A stretch of 43,667 nt of DNA from Acetatifactor sp. GTDB lineage: Bacteria > Bacillota > Clostridia > Lachnospirales > Lachnospiraceae. Below the pieces are notes generated by a model. That model was not told the DNA's origin, made no database searches, and saw only the letters and a program-made list of their open reading frames with translations. Both the position numbers and the translations under genes were made by a program. Numbering within the stretch: position 1 is the first letter of the stretch; every line of letters starts with the position of its first letter. This document shows positions 17,320 through 26,113 of this stretch, piece after piece. The stretch covers positions 1 to 43,667 of the forward strand of contig JAILLF010000034.1 in the NCBI GenBank assembly GCA_024693365.1. The letters are read 5' to 3'.

Positions 17320-19344
17320 TTACCGTTCAAGTTTTACCAGAATGGCGCCGCCGCCCATGTCAAGGCTGTAGGATTCAAACATCACGTAGACGGTATCCTG
17401 ATCAAACCAGAAGGAATACTTGCCGTTCTCTTCAAGGAACTGATCGATTTTTGTCTGGAACACCTCGTTGTCTTCCATCTCAATCGCATCGCTGATTCCC
17501 TGAGCAACCATTGAGCGGACCTCATCAGCTTCCTTGCCCAAAAGCTCCTCCAGCGTGATCTCACGCTTTTCTTCTAGATTACAATTCAGGCCAAAACCGC
17601 CGGCATTGTGCACGCCGCCCATGTACCAATCCCATTCAAATCCAACGCTCACGTATGTTCCTTCCGCATAAACCACCGTGCATTCAAGCGGACGGAAACT
17701 ATATACCTCGTCGGGATAAGGGCTTTCAGCCTTACCTTCATACTCCTCTTTAAGACTTTTTAAGACGGCATCACCGTCATACCCGCTAACGGCATTTTCC
17801 ACCTGTTCATTTAGCCAATCCGCCAACGTCCCGTCGCCTTGTTCCTCGGCGTAAGTCTTAAACTTAACGTGATCACAATAATTGATAATTCCGCCTAATT
17901 CCTCCGTGCTTGCAATGCTATGGTCATTCCTATGGACGCTATAACCGTCCAGATAATCTCCTCCCAAAGGAAGCCAGTCCGCAGAAAGAAGCTCGTCATC
18001 TTTATCGCATTCGCTTTCCTTGTTGAAGAAATAGTAGGAAACACCGCCTAATTCAGACACGTTCCCCGCCTCTGGATCATAGGTTTCCTGATCGCGGAGA
18101 ATCTGTTCCTCCGAGCGCGTTGCCACAACAAAAAGAATTTCCTCAAGACCGTCCTCCATTGATAAAGGATCCCCCACAAGCCTGTAATTCGCTGCGGTAT
18201 TTGTCAATCCAAGCTCAAGAAGAAGCAAAGCGTCCTCTTCGCTTATTTCAAAAGATTGTTCATCCATTCCAGTACAATAATTGGAATATAAGGAAATCAA
18301 GCTCCCGTTGCCATAAAAAAGAATGCCAAGATACTTGCCGTCATAGTCGGTTTCCCAATCCCTGCATGCGTCAAACCGTTCGACCAGAAATTGACGTCCG
18401 TCATGCGAATACAGATAAACGTTCAAATTCATCTGATCGTTTTTGTCAAACAGCGCCATATCCTGATTCTTGCGTAAGGTATTGTAGCTGGTCCCCAAGC
18501 GGACTTCCTTGCCATCGAATTCATAAACCTCGTATTCCAAGGAACCTTCGTTAACGCGGATCACCAGCATTTCTTCCGCGCCATCGCCATCAAAGTCACG
18601 GAGCAAGGTCTTGATCACCCCTTTGACGTTGCGGTCAAATTGGCTTGCAGGCCCATACCACTCATCCACGCTGACGTAAGGCGCCCTATAAGCAGTCGCA
18701 ATCTGGATCCTAGAAGATTCTGCAATCAGCTTTTCTTCCTGTTTGCTGAATGCCTCCTCAGGACTCATGCTCGGCTCGGGCGTTGCCGTAGGCGCTACGG
18801 TAGGTTCAGGCGTCGCCGTGGGTTCCGCGGTGGGCTCAGGCGTCGCCTCGGATTCACTTGGCAGAACCTGGACGGGCTCATCGATCGGCAAGGCCGGTTC
18901 CTCGTCATATATTCTGCTTACTTCCGTCTTCTCTTTTTTCTCATCAATGCCGTTCCAATACTTTTTCAGTGCAATCCCGCATACTATGATTAAGAGCAGC
19001 AGAAATACGGCCAGGCAAAGCCCCGCGATGAGTAACGCGTGACTCTTCTTGGGCGGTTCTTCTGGCTGCGGCGCAGGCGCTGCCGGCTTGGGTGCTTCTG
19101 CCTTAGGCGTGCTTGCCACCGGCTGCGGCGCAGGTGCTGCCGGCTTGGGTGCTTCTGGCTTGGGCGTGCTTGCAACTGGTTGCGGAGCTATCGCTTCTGC
19201 TTTAGGTGCTTCTGCCTTGGCTGCTTCTGCCTTGGCTGCTTCTGCCTTGGGTGCTTCTGCTGCCGCCTGCGCGATCTTCGCGCCACAGTTTGGGCAGAAT
19301 ACTGCATCATCTTCTATCCGGGTTCCACATTCCGTACAAAACAT
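17320..19344 (-). CDS. Zinc-ribbon membrane protein with DUF3298-like C-terminus
   Basis: 674 residues. Domains: zinc ribbon (Cys3, Cys6, Cys17, Cys20); a low-complexity Ala/Lys/Glu/Pro region (about 27-98) with repeated KAEAA units and two copies of PQPVASTPK-EAPKPAAPA; one membrane helix (102-125); a Pro/Thr/Glu linker with repeated ATPEPT (about 165-200); and a large extracellular part. The last 120 residues (VGFEWDWYMGGVHNAGG, ITLEELLG, FESYSLDMGGGAI) resemble DUF3298/RsiV-type domains. It probably senses or binds something at the cell surface with the zinc ribbon inside. No enzyme motif was recognised. Own promoter at 19397-19425. Confidence 0.85.
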   Translation of the reverse strand: MFCTECGTRIEDDAVFCPNCGAKIAQAAAEAPKAEAAKAEAAKAEAPKAEAIAPQPVASTPKPEAPKPAAPAPQPVASTPKAEAPKPAAPAPQPEEPPKKSHALLIAGLCLAVFLLLLIIVCGIALKKYWNGIDEKKEKTEVSRIYDEEPALPIDEPVQVLPSESEATPEPTAEPTATPEPTVAPTATPEPSMSPEEAFSKQEEKLIAESSRIQIATAYRAPYVSVDEWYGPASQFDRNVKGVIKTLLRDFDGDGAEEMLVIRVNEGSLEYEVYEFDGKEVRLGTSYNTLRKNQDMALFDKNDQMNLNVYLYSHDGRQFLVERFDACRDWETDYDGKYLGILFYGNGSLISLYSNYCTGMDEQSFEISEEDALLLLELGLTNTAANYRLVGDPLSMEDGLEEILFVVATRSEEQILRDQETYDPEAGNVSELGGVSYYFFNKESECDKDDELLSADWLPLGGDYLDGYSVHRNDHSIASTEELGGIINYCDHVKFKTYAEEQGDGTLADWLNEQVENAVSGYDGDAVLKSLKEEYEGKAESPYPDEVYSFRPLECTVVYAEGTYVSVGFEWDWYMGGVHNAGGFGLNCNLEEKREITLEELLGKEADEVRSMVAQGISDAIEMEDNEVFQTKIDQFLEENGKYSFWFDQDTVYVMFESYSLDMGGGAILVKLER

Positions 19345-19396
19345 AATTATTCTCCATACTTAACACTAAAATATTAAAAAACATACAACGATATCT

Positions 19397-19425
19397 ATTA
19401 TAAACCACGCCTGCAATCCCGTCAA
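19397..19425 (-). promoter_or_regulatory. SigA-type promoter of zinc-ribbon gene
   Basis: Minus strand TTGACG (19420-19425), a 17-base spacer and TATAAT (19397-19402), about 50 bases before the gene start at 19344. Confidence 0.8.
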
Positions 19426-19510
19426 TCCGTCTGCGCTGGCATTGTCAGACCCAAATGTCAAAAAAGCCATAAAAATAAAGCTCATTTTGCGAAATAAAAC
19501 CTTTCGGGCG

Positions 19511-19539
19511 TTGATTTTATTGTATTTTTCTGATATAAT
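19511..19539 (+). promoter_or_regulatory. Strong extended -10 promoter of 33-residue peptide gene
   Basis: TTGATT (19511-19516), a 17-base spacer and TATAAT (19534-19539) preceded by TGA, an extended -10. The only downstream open frame before the terminator at 19739 is the short peptide gene, which argues that the peptide is truly made. Confidence 0.8.
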
Positions 19540-19608
19540 GTTTTTGTTAATAAGCATTTTGGAACAAGGTACCGTCCCAGTCGATCCGTTAGGAGAAGGA
19601 GATAGATC

Positions 19609-19710
19609 TTGAAAGAGAAATTTGAAGAAGTGCAGGTGGAAATAATAGAGTTTGACGCGGCAGACGTCATAGCCACCTCAATCACAATGCCATATCAACC
19701 AATTGATTAA
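19609..19710 (+). CDS. Short peptide, 33 residues, TTG start, paralogue of the one at 22784
   Basis: Starts with TTG at 19609, with AGGAG/AAGGA (19591-19600) upstream, and ends with TAA at 19710. The N-terminus reads MKEKFEEVQVEIIEFDAADV and the tail is IATSITMPYQPID. It shares with the 22784 peptide the frame MKE-FE--QVEII-FDA-DVI-TS, while the last ten residues differ. There is no signal peptide and no cysteine. A conserved leader with a variable tail recalls precursor peptides, but no modifying enzyme is adjacent. It has its own promoter (19511-19539) and terminator (19739-19766). Function unknown. Confidence 0.75.
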   Translation: MKEKFEEVQVEIIEFDAADVIATSITMPYQPID

Positions 19711-19738
19711 CAAGCTGAAAGAGAAAAGGCAAAAAGAA

Positions 19739-19766
19739 GGCCGGCCAGAATAATTTCTGGCCGGCC
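19739..19766. terminator. Bidirectional terminator between convergent genes
   Basis: GGCCGGCCAGAA (19739-19750) pairs perfectly over 12 bases with 19755-19766, loop of four. CCCTTTTAT follows on the plus strand and TTCTTTTTG on the minus strand. It ends both the peptide gene (plus) and the secreted-protein gene (minus). Confidence 0.92.
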
Positions 19767-19806
19767 CCCTTTTATCTATGGCGACAAGTTGATGAAAATG
19801 GCTATA

Positions 19807-22737
19807 TTAGTTACCCGGATCAACAATCTCAACCACCATGTGTTCCGAGTTCGTTTTGTCAAAATCCACGTAGAATGGCTCGAAGTTCCCCGTATTCTCA
19901 TTGTATTTCTCGAAAAGACGCTCTCTGTGTTTGCTGTTATCCACAGCCTGTATTTTGACACCGAAAAATCCCTTGGCAGGATTGTTCTTGTTTTTCAACA
20001 CCTTAAGCCCCCGGACTACCACTTCCTTCGTTGGCCTAACGGGGAATTTGTAACGCTCCGGATCATTTAAGTACTCATTATCAACCATATCTTGGACCGG
20101 CGACAATACGTTCGTATAGATCGCAAGTCCGCCGTTACAAATTGCAGCATTTTCGACCTTACTGGCATCTAAGGTAAAACCGTCAATCGTTATCTTTTCC
20201 GGCAACGTGCTGTAATAGGTCTTGCCGTCTTCCTCAAACGGTTCATAAAAATACTGCAGCGTAGGATCGTATTTCGCATTGAACAGTCGTGGCGACCAGT
20301 TATTTTTATCAAGAATCCAGGTGCTGTTCCGTACGGTTACGTTGCCATACCAGGCACTGCCAAAATCATTGCGTAAGGTGAAAAAATAATCGGCGTACGA
20401 AAGCACGTCCTCGACAACCAATTCTCCAAATCCGACGGCTGCAATTCCGCGAGTACCCATAACGGAATTCTTGACAGTCAGATTGTAGGTCCCTTGGTGT
20501 GCGTCTATCCGGTTGAGCCAGCATCCGTTCTGAACCGTAATCTGCTTGCAGAAATTTGTTCCCGTGGTTCCCCATCTCCAGTCATCCAAGATTCCCGTTT
20601 CATCTCCAGGGCCCGTGAGATCGTCTTTATCCGGCGCGCACGTACATGCATCAAGCGTGATCACCGCCGCAAACTCTGCATAATAATCATACGGGGCCGT
20701 ACCATTTACGTTGTCCCCTTTGCTGAAGGCTCGCAAGTGGTTGGAGAAAACGCAATTTTTCAACGTAACGTAGGCACAATGATCCAGACGGAAAAATCCC
20801 TGATATGGTGCACCCAATCTTGCATAGTACTTTACTTCACCGGTAGACGAATTCACGACCTTGCTGTTTTCATTGAACTGCGCCTCTTCACCCGTCAGAA
20901 GATGCGTCACGTTTTGCATTAAGACGTTAGACCGGACAATGGCGATTCCTCTGTGGATATAAGATCCGGCATTGGAATCATTTACGTCCGTGATAAACGT
21001 ACCGCCGTTAACCGTAAGAAGGGTTTCATCTATGGGGTATTTCCATATGAAATCCATTTTGTACCAATCCCACTGAAGCGGAGTCGCCTCGTCAATGGAT
21101 CCATCCGTATTTACGATGACCACTTCCATCTGAGGACTTCCCTTCTGATTCGAGGCGTACATGCTTCCGTGTCTGCCCCACCTTCTCGTATATTGGTCCT
21201 GCAATACGTAGAGTGCCTTTTCCTTAAATTGCTTTTCAGGCGTCGTCTCTAACTGCATCGTGGTATGTAGGATTGTCTTATTTAGGAGCGTCTTTACTTT
21301 CTCGTAATCGTTGGAATCATACGTGGCATAATCCCCTTCCATCTCATGAAATTCCTTGTAATCAGAGAGGTTCGGATCCAGTCCGAGAGTGTCCCCCTTC
21401 GCCGTGTTAAAGAACTTTCTTTCACACTCCTTGCTGGGTTCCACCGTAAAGAGGAAGCACTCTCCCGCATTAAGAACGACTTCCGACATGGTCTTGAGTC
21501 CTTCCTCCGTCATCACGTCATATTCCCGCACGTACCGGACGATAGACTTGTCATTGATCACAAACGTCGCGCCATCCCAATCCGTTTCCGTCTTGATAAG
21601 GGCACCCTTCGGCTTGTTCGGATTCATGTGACCGATATAGTACGTTGCGCCTTCATCAGCCTTTACGGGAAGATTGTGCTTATTTGCAAAGTCATGCGTT
21701 CTGATGATCGCGTCATAGTCATCCGTTACGCCGTCTCCCTTTGCGTTAAACATGCGATAGGTGACGTAGGGAAGCGTTATTTCCTGGGAATCATAGCATT
21801 CATCAAAAGCAACCTTATACCAGTAAATACTCTTTACCAGATCGCAAAGCATTTGATCCACGTTGTTTTTGTCCGCAACGTACGCATAGGTCAAAGCGCT
21901 GTAAGACATGGTGTATCTTCTTTTGTTTGCAACAACGGTGAGCTTATAGGCGTATCCAATGTCCCAGGCGCGGACGTTGTCAATCTCAACGTAGTAACGG
22001 TACGCCTGATCCGGATCCGGCTTTGCTTCCACCGCCTGGCCGTCAACAATAAGCACCAGGGAATCAAATTGCTTTGTAACGTCAAAATAGTGACGTATTG
22101 CAATGGTATCTCCAAGTACAAGACAGCTGCCGGCGTAGCTGATGCCGTCTATGAGTGCTTCACTTGTCTTCATCTTATACGCGGAAAGATCCACGTTCCT
22201 GATCTGAACGCCAGCCTCACCCGGGATTTCGCCATACCCATTAAAATAGTAATATGCACAAGCGCCATAATCATAAAGCGACTTGGCCAGACGTCCCATC
22301 GGGGAATTCTCATTTTTCAAATTGCCCAGATAATCATTTACGGAGTAGAAAAGAACTCCGTTTTCTGCGGATTCATTGGCAAGCGCGATCTTTGTATTTC
22401 CGGAATACAGCGCGATGGATAGCTTTTTCGGAATGTTTCGCGGCGTCACAAAATGCGTCGCCTTATAGGATCCGTCCTTTTGCTTTTCCGAGAAAGAATG
22501 AGAAACCCCGTCCACCACAAGCTTATATTGTTTCGCCTCTTCATCGCTGAGACCGCTGACAAACAGGTTCATCCCGATGGCGCCTTCGCTGACCGTAAGG
22601 GAGCATCCTGCCAGCTTCTTGTTGCCTGCCGCCCGCGTTTGAATCATCCCGCACTCCAGCACAATGCCAATAACCATCGCGGTGCAAAGAGCCAACGAAA
22701 TTAGGCGTTTCCAGATCCCTTTTGTTTTCTTTTTCAT
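19807..22737 (-). CDS. Large secreted beta-helix (pectate-lyase-like) protein, paralogue 1
   Basis: 976 residues. Signal peptide at about 1-36 (basic start, hydrophobic LALCTAMVIGIVL, cleavage near TRAAG). A conserved N-terminal domain follows at about 40-320 (LAGCSLTVSEGAIGMNLF, YAGSCLVLGDTIAIRHYFDV, VRAWDIGYAY, LVKSIYWYKVAF), shared with the two neighbours. From about 330 the motif FNAKGDGVTDDYDAI opens a right-handed beta-helix of the Pectate_lyase_3 type, running to near the end. Such folds act on, or bind, polysaccharides, but catalytic residues were not identified. Binding site GGAGAAGG precedes the ATG. Last gene of the secreted-protein operon. No sortase or lipobox signal seen. Confidence 0.88.
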   Translation of the reverse strand: MKKKTKGIWKRLISLALCTAMVIGIVLECGMIQTRAAGNKKLAGCSLTVSEGAIGMNLFVSGLSDEEAKQYKLVVDGVSHSFSEKQKDGSYKATHFVTPRNIPKKLSIALYSGNTKIALANESAENGVLFYSVNDYLGNLKNENSPMGRLAKSLYDYGACAYYYFNGYGEIPGEAGVQIRNVDLSAYKMKTSEALIDGISYAGSCLVLGDTIAIRHYFDVTKQFDSLVLIVDGQAVEAKPDPDQAYRYYVEIDNVRAWDIGYAYKLTVVANKRRYTMSYSALTYAYVADKNNVDQMLCDLVKSIYWYKVAFDECYDSQEITLPYVTYRMFNAKGDGVTDDYDAIIRTHDFANKHNLPVKADEGATYYIGHMNPNKPKGALIKTETDWDGATFVINDKSIVRYVREYDVMTEEGLKTMSEVVLNAGECFLFTVEPSKECERKFFNTAKGDTLGLDPNLSDYKEFHEMEGDYATYDSNDYEKVKTLLNKTILHTTMQLETTPEKQFKEKALYVLQDQYTRRWGRHGSMYASNQKGSPQMEVVIVNTDGSIDEATPLQWDWYKMDFIWKYPIDETLLTVNGGTFITDVNDSNAGSYIHRGIAIVRSNVLMQNVTHLLTGEEAQFNENSKVVNSSTGEVKYYARLGAPYQGFFRLDHCAYVTLKNCVFSNHLRAFSKGDNVNGTAPYDYYAEFAAVITLDACTCAPDKDDLTGPGDETGILDDWRWGTTGTNFCKQITVQNGCWLNRIDAHQGTYNLTVKNSVMGTRGIAAVGFGELVVEDVLSYADYFFTLRNDFGSAWYGNVTVRNSTWILDKNNWSPRLFNAKYDPTLQYFYEPFEEDGKTYYSTLPEKITIDGFTLDASKVENAAICNGGLAIYTNVLSPVQDMVDNEYLNDPERYKFPVRPTKEVVVRGLKVLKNKNNPAKGFFGVKIQAVDNSKHRERLFEKYNENTGNFEPFYVDFDKTNSEHMVVEIVDPGN

Positions 22738-22783
22738 AATACCTTCTCCTCTTCAAAACCACGCATACTTCCTTCAACGCGCG

Positions 22784-22882
22784 CTACTGTAAAATGGGCG
22801 TTACGTCACCTGAAGTAGTAATCACGTCCTCTGCGTCAAAAACAATGATTTCGACCTGAATGTTTTCAAATTCTTCTTTCAA
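22784..22882 (-). CDS. Short peptide, 32 residues, TTG start, within secreted-protein operon
   Basis: TTG at 22882 has a perfect GGAGG seven bases upstream (22890-22894) and the frame ends in TAG at 22784. It begins MKEEFENIQVEIIVFDAEDV and ends ITTSGDVTPILQ. It is clearly related to the plus-strand peptide at 19609 in the first 24 residues. It lies between two giant secreted-protein genes on the same strand, in what would otherwise be a 198-base gap. Two independent copies with the same rare start codon and good binding sites support a real gene. Role unknown. Confidence 0.75.
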   Translation of the reverse strand: MKEEFENIQVEIIVFDAEDVITTSGDVTPILQ

Positions 22883-22935
22883 GACGAGGCCTCCTTTTCT
22901 AGAATATTTTCTGCCGGCCGTTCTCCCGACGGACT

Positions 22936-25900
22936 TTAAGGCTTCTCAAACACAAATAACTGCTTCGGGATCCCTGGCGACAGATTTCCTCCGGGATTCG
23001 TGCCGGTAAAAGTACCGATGGTCCTGTCACTGGTATCTTCCGTTCCGTTAGCTCTTTTTATTGGATACCAATTATCCGGATGGTTTTGCGGAAGGTTACA
23101 ATTGTTTATTGTTTTCGCACTAATGGCAGAAAAGAACTCAATCCCGGCTGCCTTCATATCCTTGATCAGAAGCTCGTTCTGACTTTTGTAAGTCGACGGA
23201 TTGTTGAATTCATACACGTTTAGCGTGGATTTTACCAGACGCCAGCTGATCTCCAAACGCGCAAGACGCTTTTGGACGGCTGCCGATTCTCCTGCGGCAA
23301 TTTTGTTGATCTCATTCCAAAGACCTTCGCAGTATCCGATCTCTTCATCCGGCATCCGGCCATCTATCACTTTCTGTTCATTCCACCAGTGCACGCCTGC
23401 ATAAACGTTATAAACGTACCTGTCATACATGTAGACGTCATCCCTGTGATTCACGATCGCATGATGGTTCCTCGCCTGTTTTTCCATATGCTTCATATAT
23501 TCACGCACGTAGATGCCTGCTTTTCCGTACAACGCGTCCGTGATAAACGCAAGCTCTTCCTCGTAATTTCTTGAGGGATCCTGAAGCATTCTGCCTTCAA
23601 TGTAATTCCGGACGTCTCCAAACTCCGAATTGGACTCCAGGTGCCTTGAATTACTCTGTAAGTATACGCCTTCCACGCCCAACTGCTTATACAGCTTTAT
23701 GTCATGCTGCATCACGTCCACGTTCGCATATGGACCTGCCGTGGTCATGAAATTCGAATTGTAATCCCAGATCCATACGTGCTTGCAGATCTTGGTCCAA
23801 TTCACAAGCTCCTGATAGTATTTGGCATTGGTTACGTGTCCTTTACCATTGGGGGTCGCATTCAGATAATCTCCGTAGCACCTTCTGATCGGCGCATAGC
23901 GGACGATTACGTGGTCATCGCAGGTAATGCCGGAAGGAGGCGCTTCCACCGTCCATTCATAGGCCAGCATGTCGATATACAGATTCGGATATGCCCCATT
24001 CGCATGCAGATCCTGGGATACCTTATTCAAAAGCTGTACGTACTCCACGGCTTCGTACAAGCCGCCACTGTCCCCATGTGCCGCCCTGTCTTTCAGGCAA
24101 TACGAACAGGTGCAAAGCTTGTCACCATCGTTTTTGGAAATGGAAATGATCTGGATGGGAGCATTGGGATCATAGCTGTTCGCGATCATGTCCCGGCAAT
24201 GCCCAAGAACGATCGCATAAGCTTCCGGATCATGCAAAAGCATGTACGGGCAAAGCTGTTCCGTGGTTCTTTTTCTCTGTGAATCGGGTTTTTGAAGCTC
24301 CCCCGACTCATACCAGGCATATGCCGCGAACCATTCCGGATGCTTGTCAAAATAATCCTTAGCGAGGAAGAATTCGGCGCCCAGCGTATGCGCCTGCCCT
24401 GCCGCAAGACCTGAAATAGGCGTTTCATCACCATATTGGCTGGATTTATTTGCCGTAAGATACCACGTCTCCCTGCCAGCTTCCGATTTCGGCAGACAGT
24501 AGGTGTCCGCGTAAAAACCGTTCAACCCAAATGCAAGTGAGAAGAGACGCCCCGTGCGGGGATACTCATAGCCGCTCGGTTTTCCCTTTCCATAATAGGG
24601 ATCCGTAAGATCGCCTGCAGGATTGATGCTTGAGAAGCAAACGTCTATGTCAGTGAACAGGAATGCCCTCTCATAATCAATGTCAACACCCATGGGCTCA
24701 TACTTAAAATGCTTTTGATTCGTGACGTACAGATCATTCCAAGACAGATAATAATATCCGCCGCAAGCCTCCAAAAAGCGCATTGCGCCGTGCATCAGTC
24801 CAAGCTTTCCGATACCCGTGATCGCGATTCCCCCATTGTAGGACTTGATCGCGTAACTGTCATTAGACGCATATGCGGCAGTACCGTGAGGACGATTCGT
24901 ATTTCCTACGGAAATCTCAAACCCGCGCGTCCCCTGACGCACGGAGTCGGAAATGATCTCCGGCTGATAACCGTCTTCCTCTTCCACGTATTTCTGCAGA
25001 AGCTTTGCGGAATACTGCTCCTCCGCAGTTGCGCTTGAAGGCACGACAATTACTGCCGTTGGCATGTCAATCGTATACTTGCTGTTCATGTAATCAGAGG
25101 TGTCCGTTCCCGTACCATGCGTGCCCTCCAAGCATTCCAGGAAGGCAACCTTATACCAGTAAATGCTCTTTACCAGCTTGCAAAGGAGCTGATCCTTATT
25201 CTGTGCCGTGGCAACCTGCGCGTAGGAAAGAACGCTGTACTTCATCGTCAGCGTCAACCCGTCGGCCGTTGATTTAAACGTATATGCATGGTCAATGTCC
25301 CAGGCGCGGATATTGGGAATCTCAACGTAACAAAGCGGTATGTTGTATTTATTCACGCGACTTTCGTCGATCTGGATCTCCACCGGCTTTCCGTCAACAA
25401 GAAGCTCATAGGAATTAAGCGGTGCCGACACGTCAAAATAATGCCGGATTGCAATGGTATCGCCAAGGACAAGACAACTGCCGGCATACGTAATGGCGGC
25501 GGGAAGGCTTCCCGACTTTACCATTGCATAGCTTGACAGATCGGCGTCCTTTATTTCCACGGGAATCGAATTCGCGCCGGTAAAGTAGTAATATGCACAC
25601 GTGCCATAGTCATCAATTGCCTTTGCAAGGCGTCCCATCGCATCATTATTGCCTTCCAGCGTGGCCAGATAATCTTTTACTGAATAGGAATAGGTGCCAT
25701 TGACGGCTCCCGCATTTGCAAGCGGAATCTGCGTGGTTGCGGAAAACAGCGAAATGCTAAGCTTCTTCGGCACGTCCCTGGCGATCACAAAATGCGTCGC
25801 CTTATAGGTGCCGTCCGATTGCTTTTCCAACGAATGCGCCGTTCCGTCTACCTGAAGCGTACAATTAGCCGCCTGTGCGTCACTAAGGCCTGAGAGGAAC

Positions 25901-26073
25901 AGATTCATTCCCAGTGCGCCTTCAGAGACTGTCAGGGAGCAGCCCGCAAGGCGCACCTCTCCGGCAGCCTTTACGCCAACCGCTTCATGCTGCACCGCTA
26001 TGCCGCAAACCATGATCGTGCACAGCACGAAAGCCAGCATGCGATTCCATATCTTTTTTGATTTCTTTTTCAT
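22936..26073 (-). CDS. Large secreted DUF4838-like (glycosidase-related) protein, paralogue 2
   Basis: 1045 residues. Signal peptide at about 1-36, cleavage near VKAAG. The N-terminal 320 residues match the domain of its two neighbours (LAGCSLTVSEGALGMNLFLSG, YAGSCLVLGDTIAIRHYFDV, IRAWDIDHAYTF, LVKSIYWYKVAFLEC). The C-terminal 700 residues differ: an alpha-glucuronidase-like start (TAEEQYSAKLLQKYVEE, GIAITGIGKLGLMHG) and a DUF4838 core (FLAKDYFDKHPEWFAAY, ISISKNDGDKLCTCSYC, HVWIWDYNSNFM). This suggests binding or cleavage of acidic plant or host glycans outside the cell; that is inference. Middle gene of the operon, 40 bases after paralogue 3. Confidence 0.87.
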   Translation of the reverse strand: MKKKSKKIWNRMLAFVLCTIMVCGIAVQHEAVGVKAAGEVRLAGCSLTVSEGALGMNLFLSGLSDAQAANCTLQVDGTAHSLEKQSDGTYKATHFVIARDVPKKLSISLFSATTQIPLANAGAVNGTYSYSVKDYLATLEGNNDAMGRLAKAIDDYGTCAYYYFTGANSIPVEIKDADLSSYAMVKSGSLPAAITYAGSCLVLGDTIAIRHYFDVSAPLNSYELLVDGKPVEIQIDESRVNKYNIPLCYVEIPNIRAWDIDHAYTFKSTADGLTLTMKYSVLSYAQVATAQNKDQLLCKLVKSIYWYKVAFLECLEGTHGTGTDTSDYMNSKYTIDMPTAVIVVPSSATAEEQYSAKLLQKYVEEEDGYQPEIISDSVRQGTRGFEISVGNTNRPHGTAAYASNDSYAIKSYNGGIAITGIGKLGLMHGAMRFLEACGGYYYLSWNDLYVTNQKHFKYEPMGVDIDYERAFLFTDIDVCFSSINPAGDLTDPYYGKGKPSGYEYPRTGRLFSLAFGLNGFYADTYCLPKSEAGRETWYLTANKSSQYGDETPISGLAAGQAHTLGAEFFLAKDYFDKHPEWFAAYAWYESGELQKPDSQRKRTTEQLCPYMLLHDPEAYAIVLGHCRDMIANSYDPNAPIQIISISKNDGDKLCTCSYCLKDRAAHGDSGGLYEAVEYVQLLNKVSQDLHANGAYPNLYIDMLAYEWTVEAPPSGITCDDHVIVRYAPIRRCYGDYLNATPNGKGHVTNAKYYQELVNWTKICKHVWIWDYNSNFMTTAGPYANVDVMQHDIKLYKQLGVEGVYLQSNSRHLESNSEFGDVRNYIEGRMLQDPSRNYEEELAFITDALYGKAGIYVREYMKHMEKQARNHHAIVNHRDDVYMYDRYVYNVYAGVHWWNEQKVIDGRMPDEEIGYCEGLWNEINKIAAGESAAVQKRLARLEISWRLVKSTLNVYEFNNPSTYKSQNELLIKDMKAAGIEFFSAISAKTINNCNLPQNHPDNWYPIKRANGTEDTSDRTIGTFTGTNPGGNLSPGIPKQLFVFEKP

Positions 26074-26113
26074 TTTCCACCCCTCGCGAAACGTCGAAAC
26101 GTACTGCCCCTTG

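Noticed and set aside
22895..22935. Terminator between the 1045-residue protein gene and the small peptide gene
   Set aside because: The GC-rich stretch near 22912-22935 forms only a weak, interrupted stem and lacks a clean T-run.
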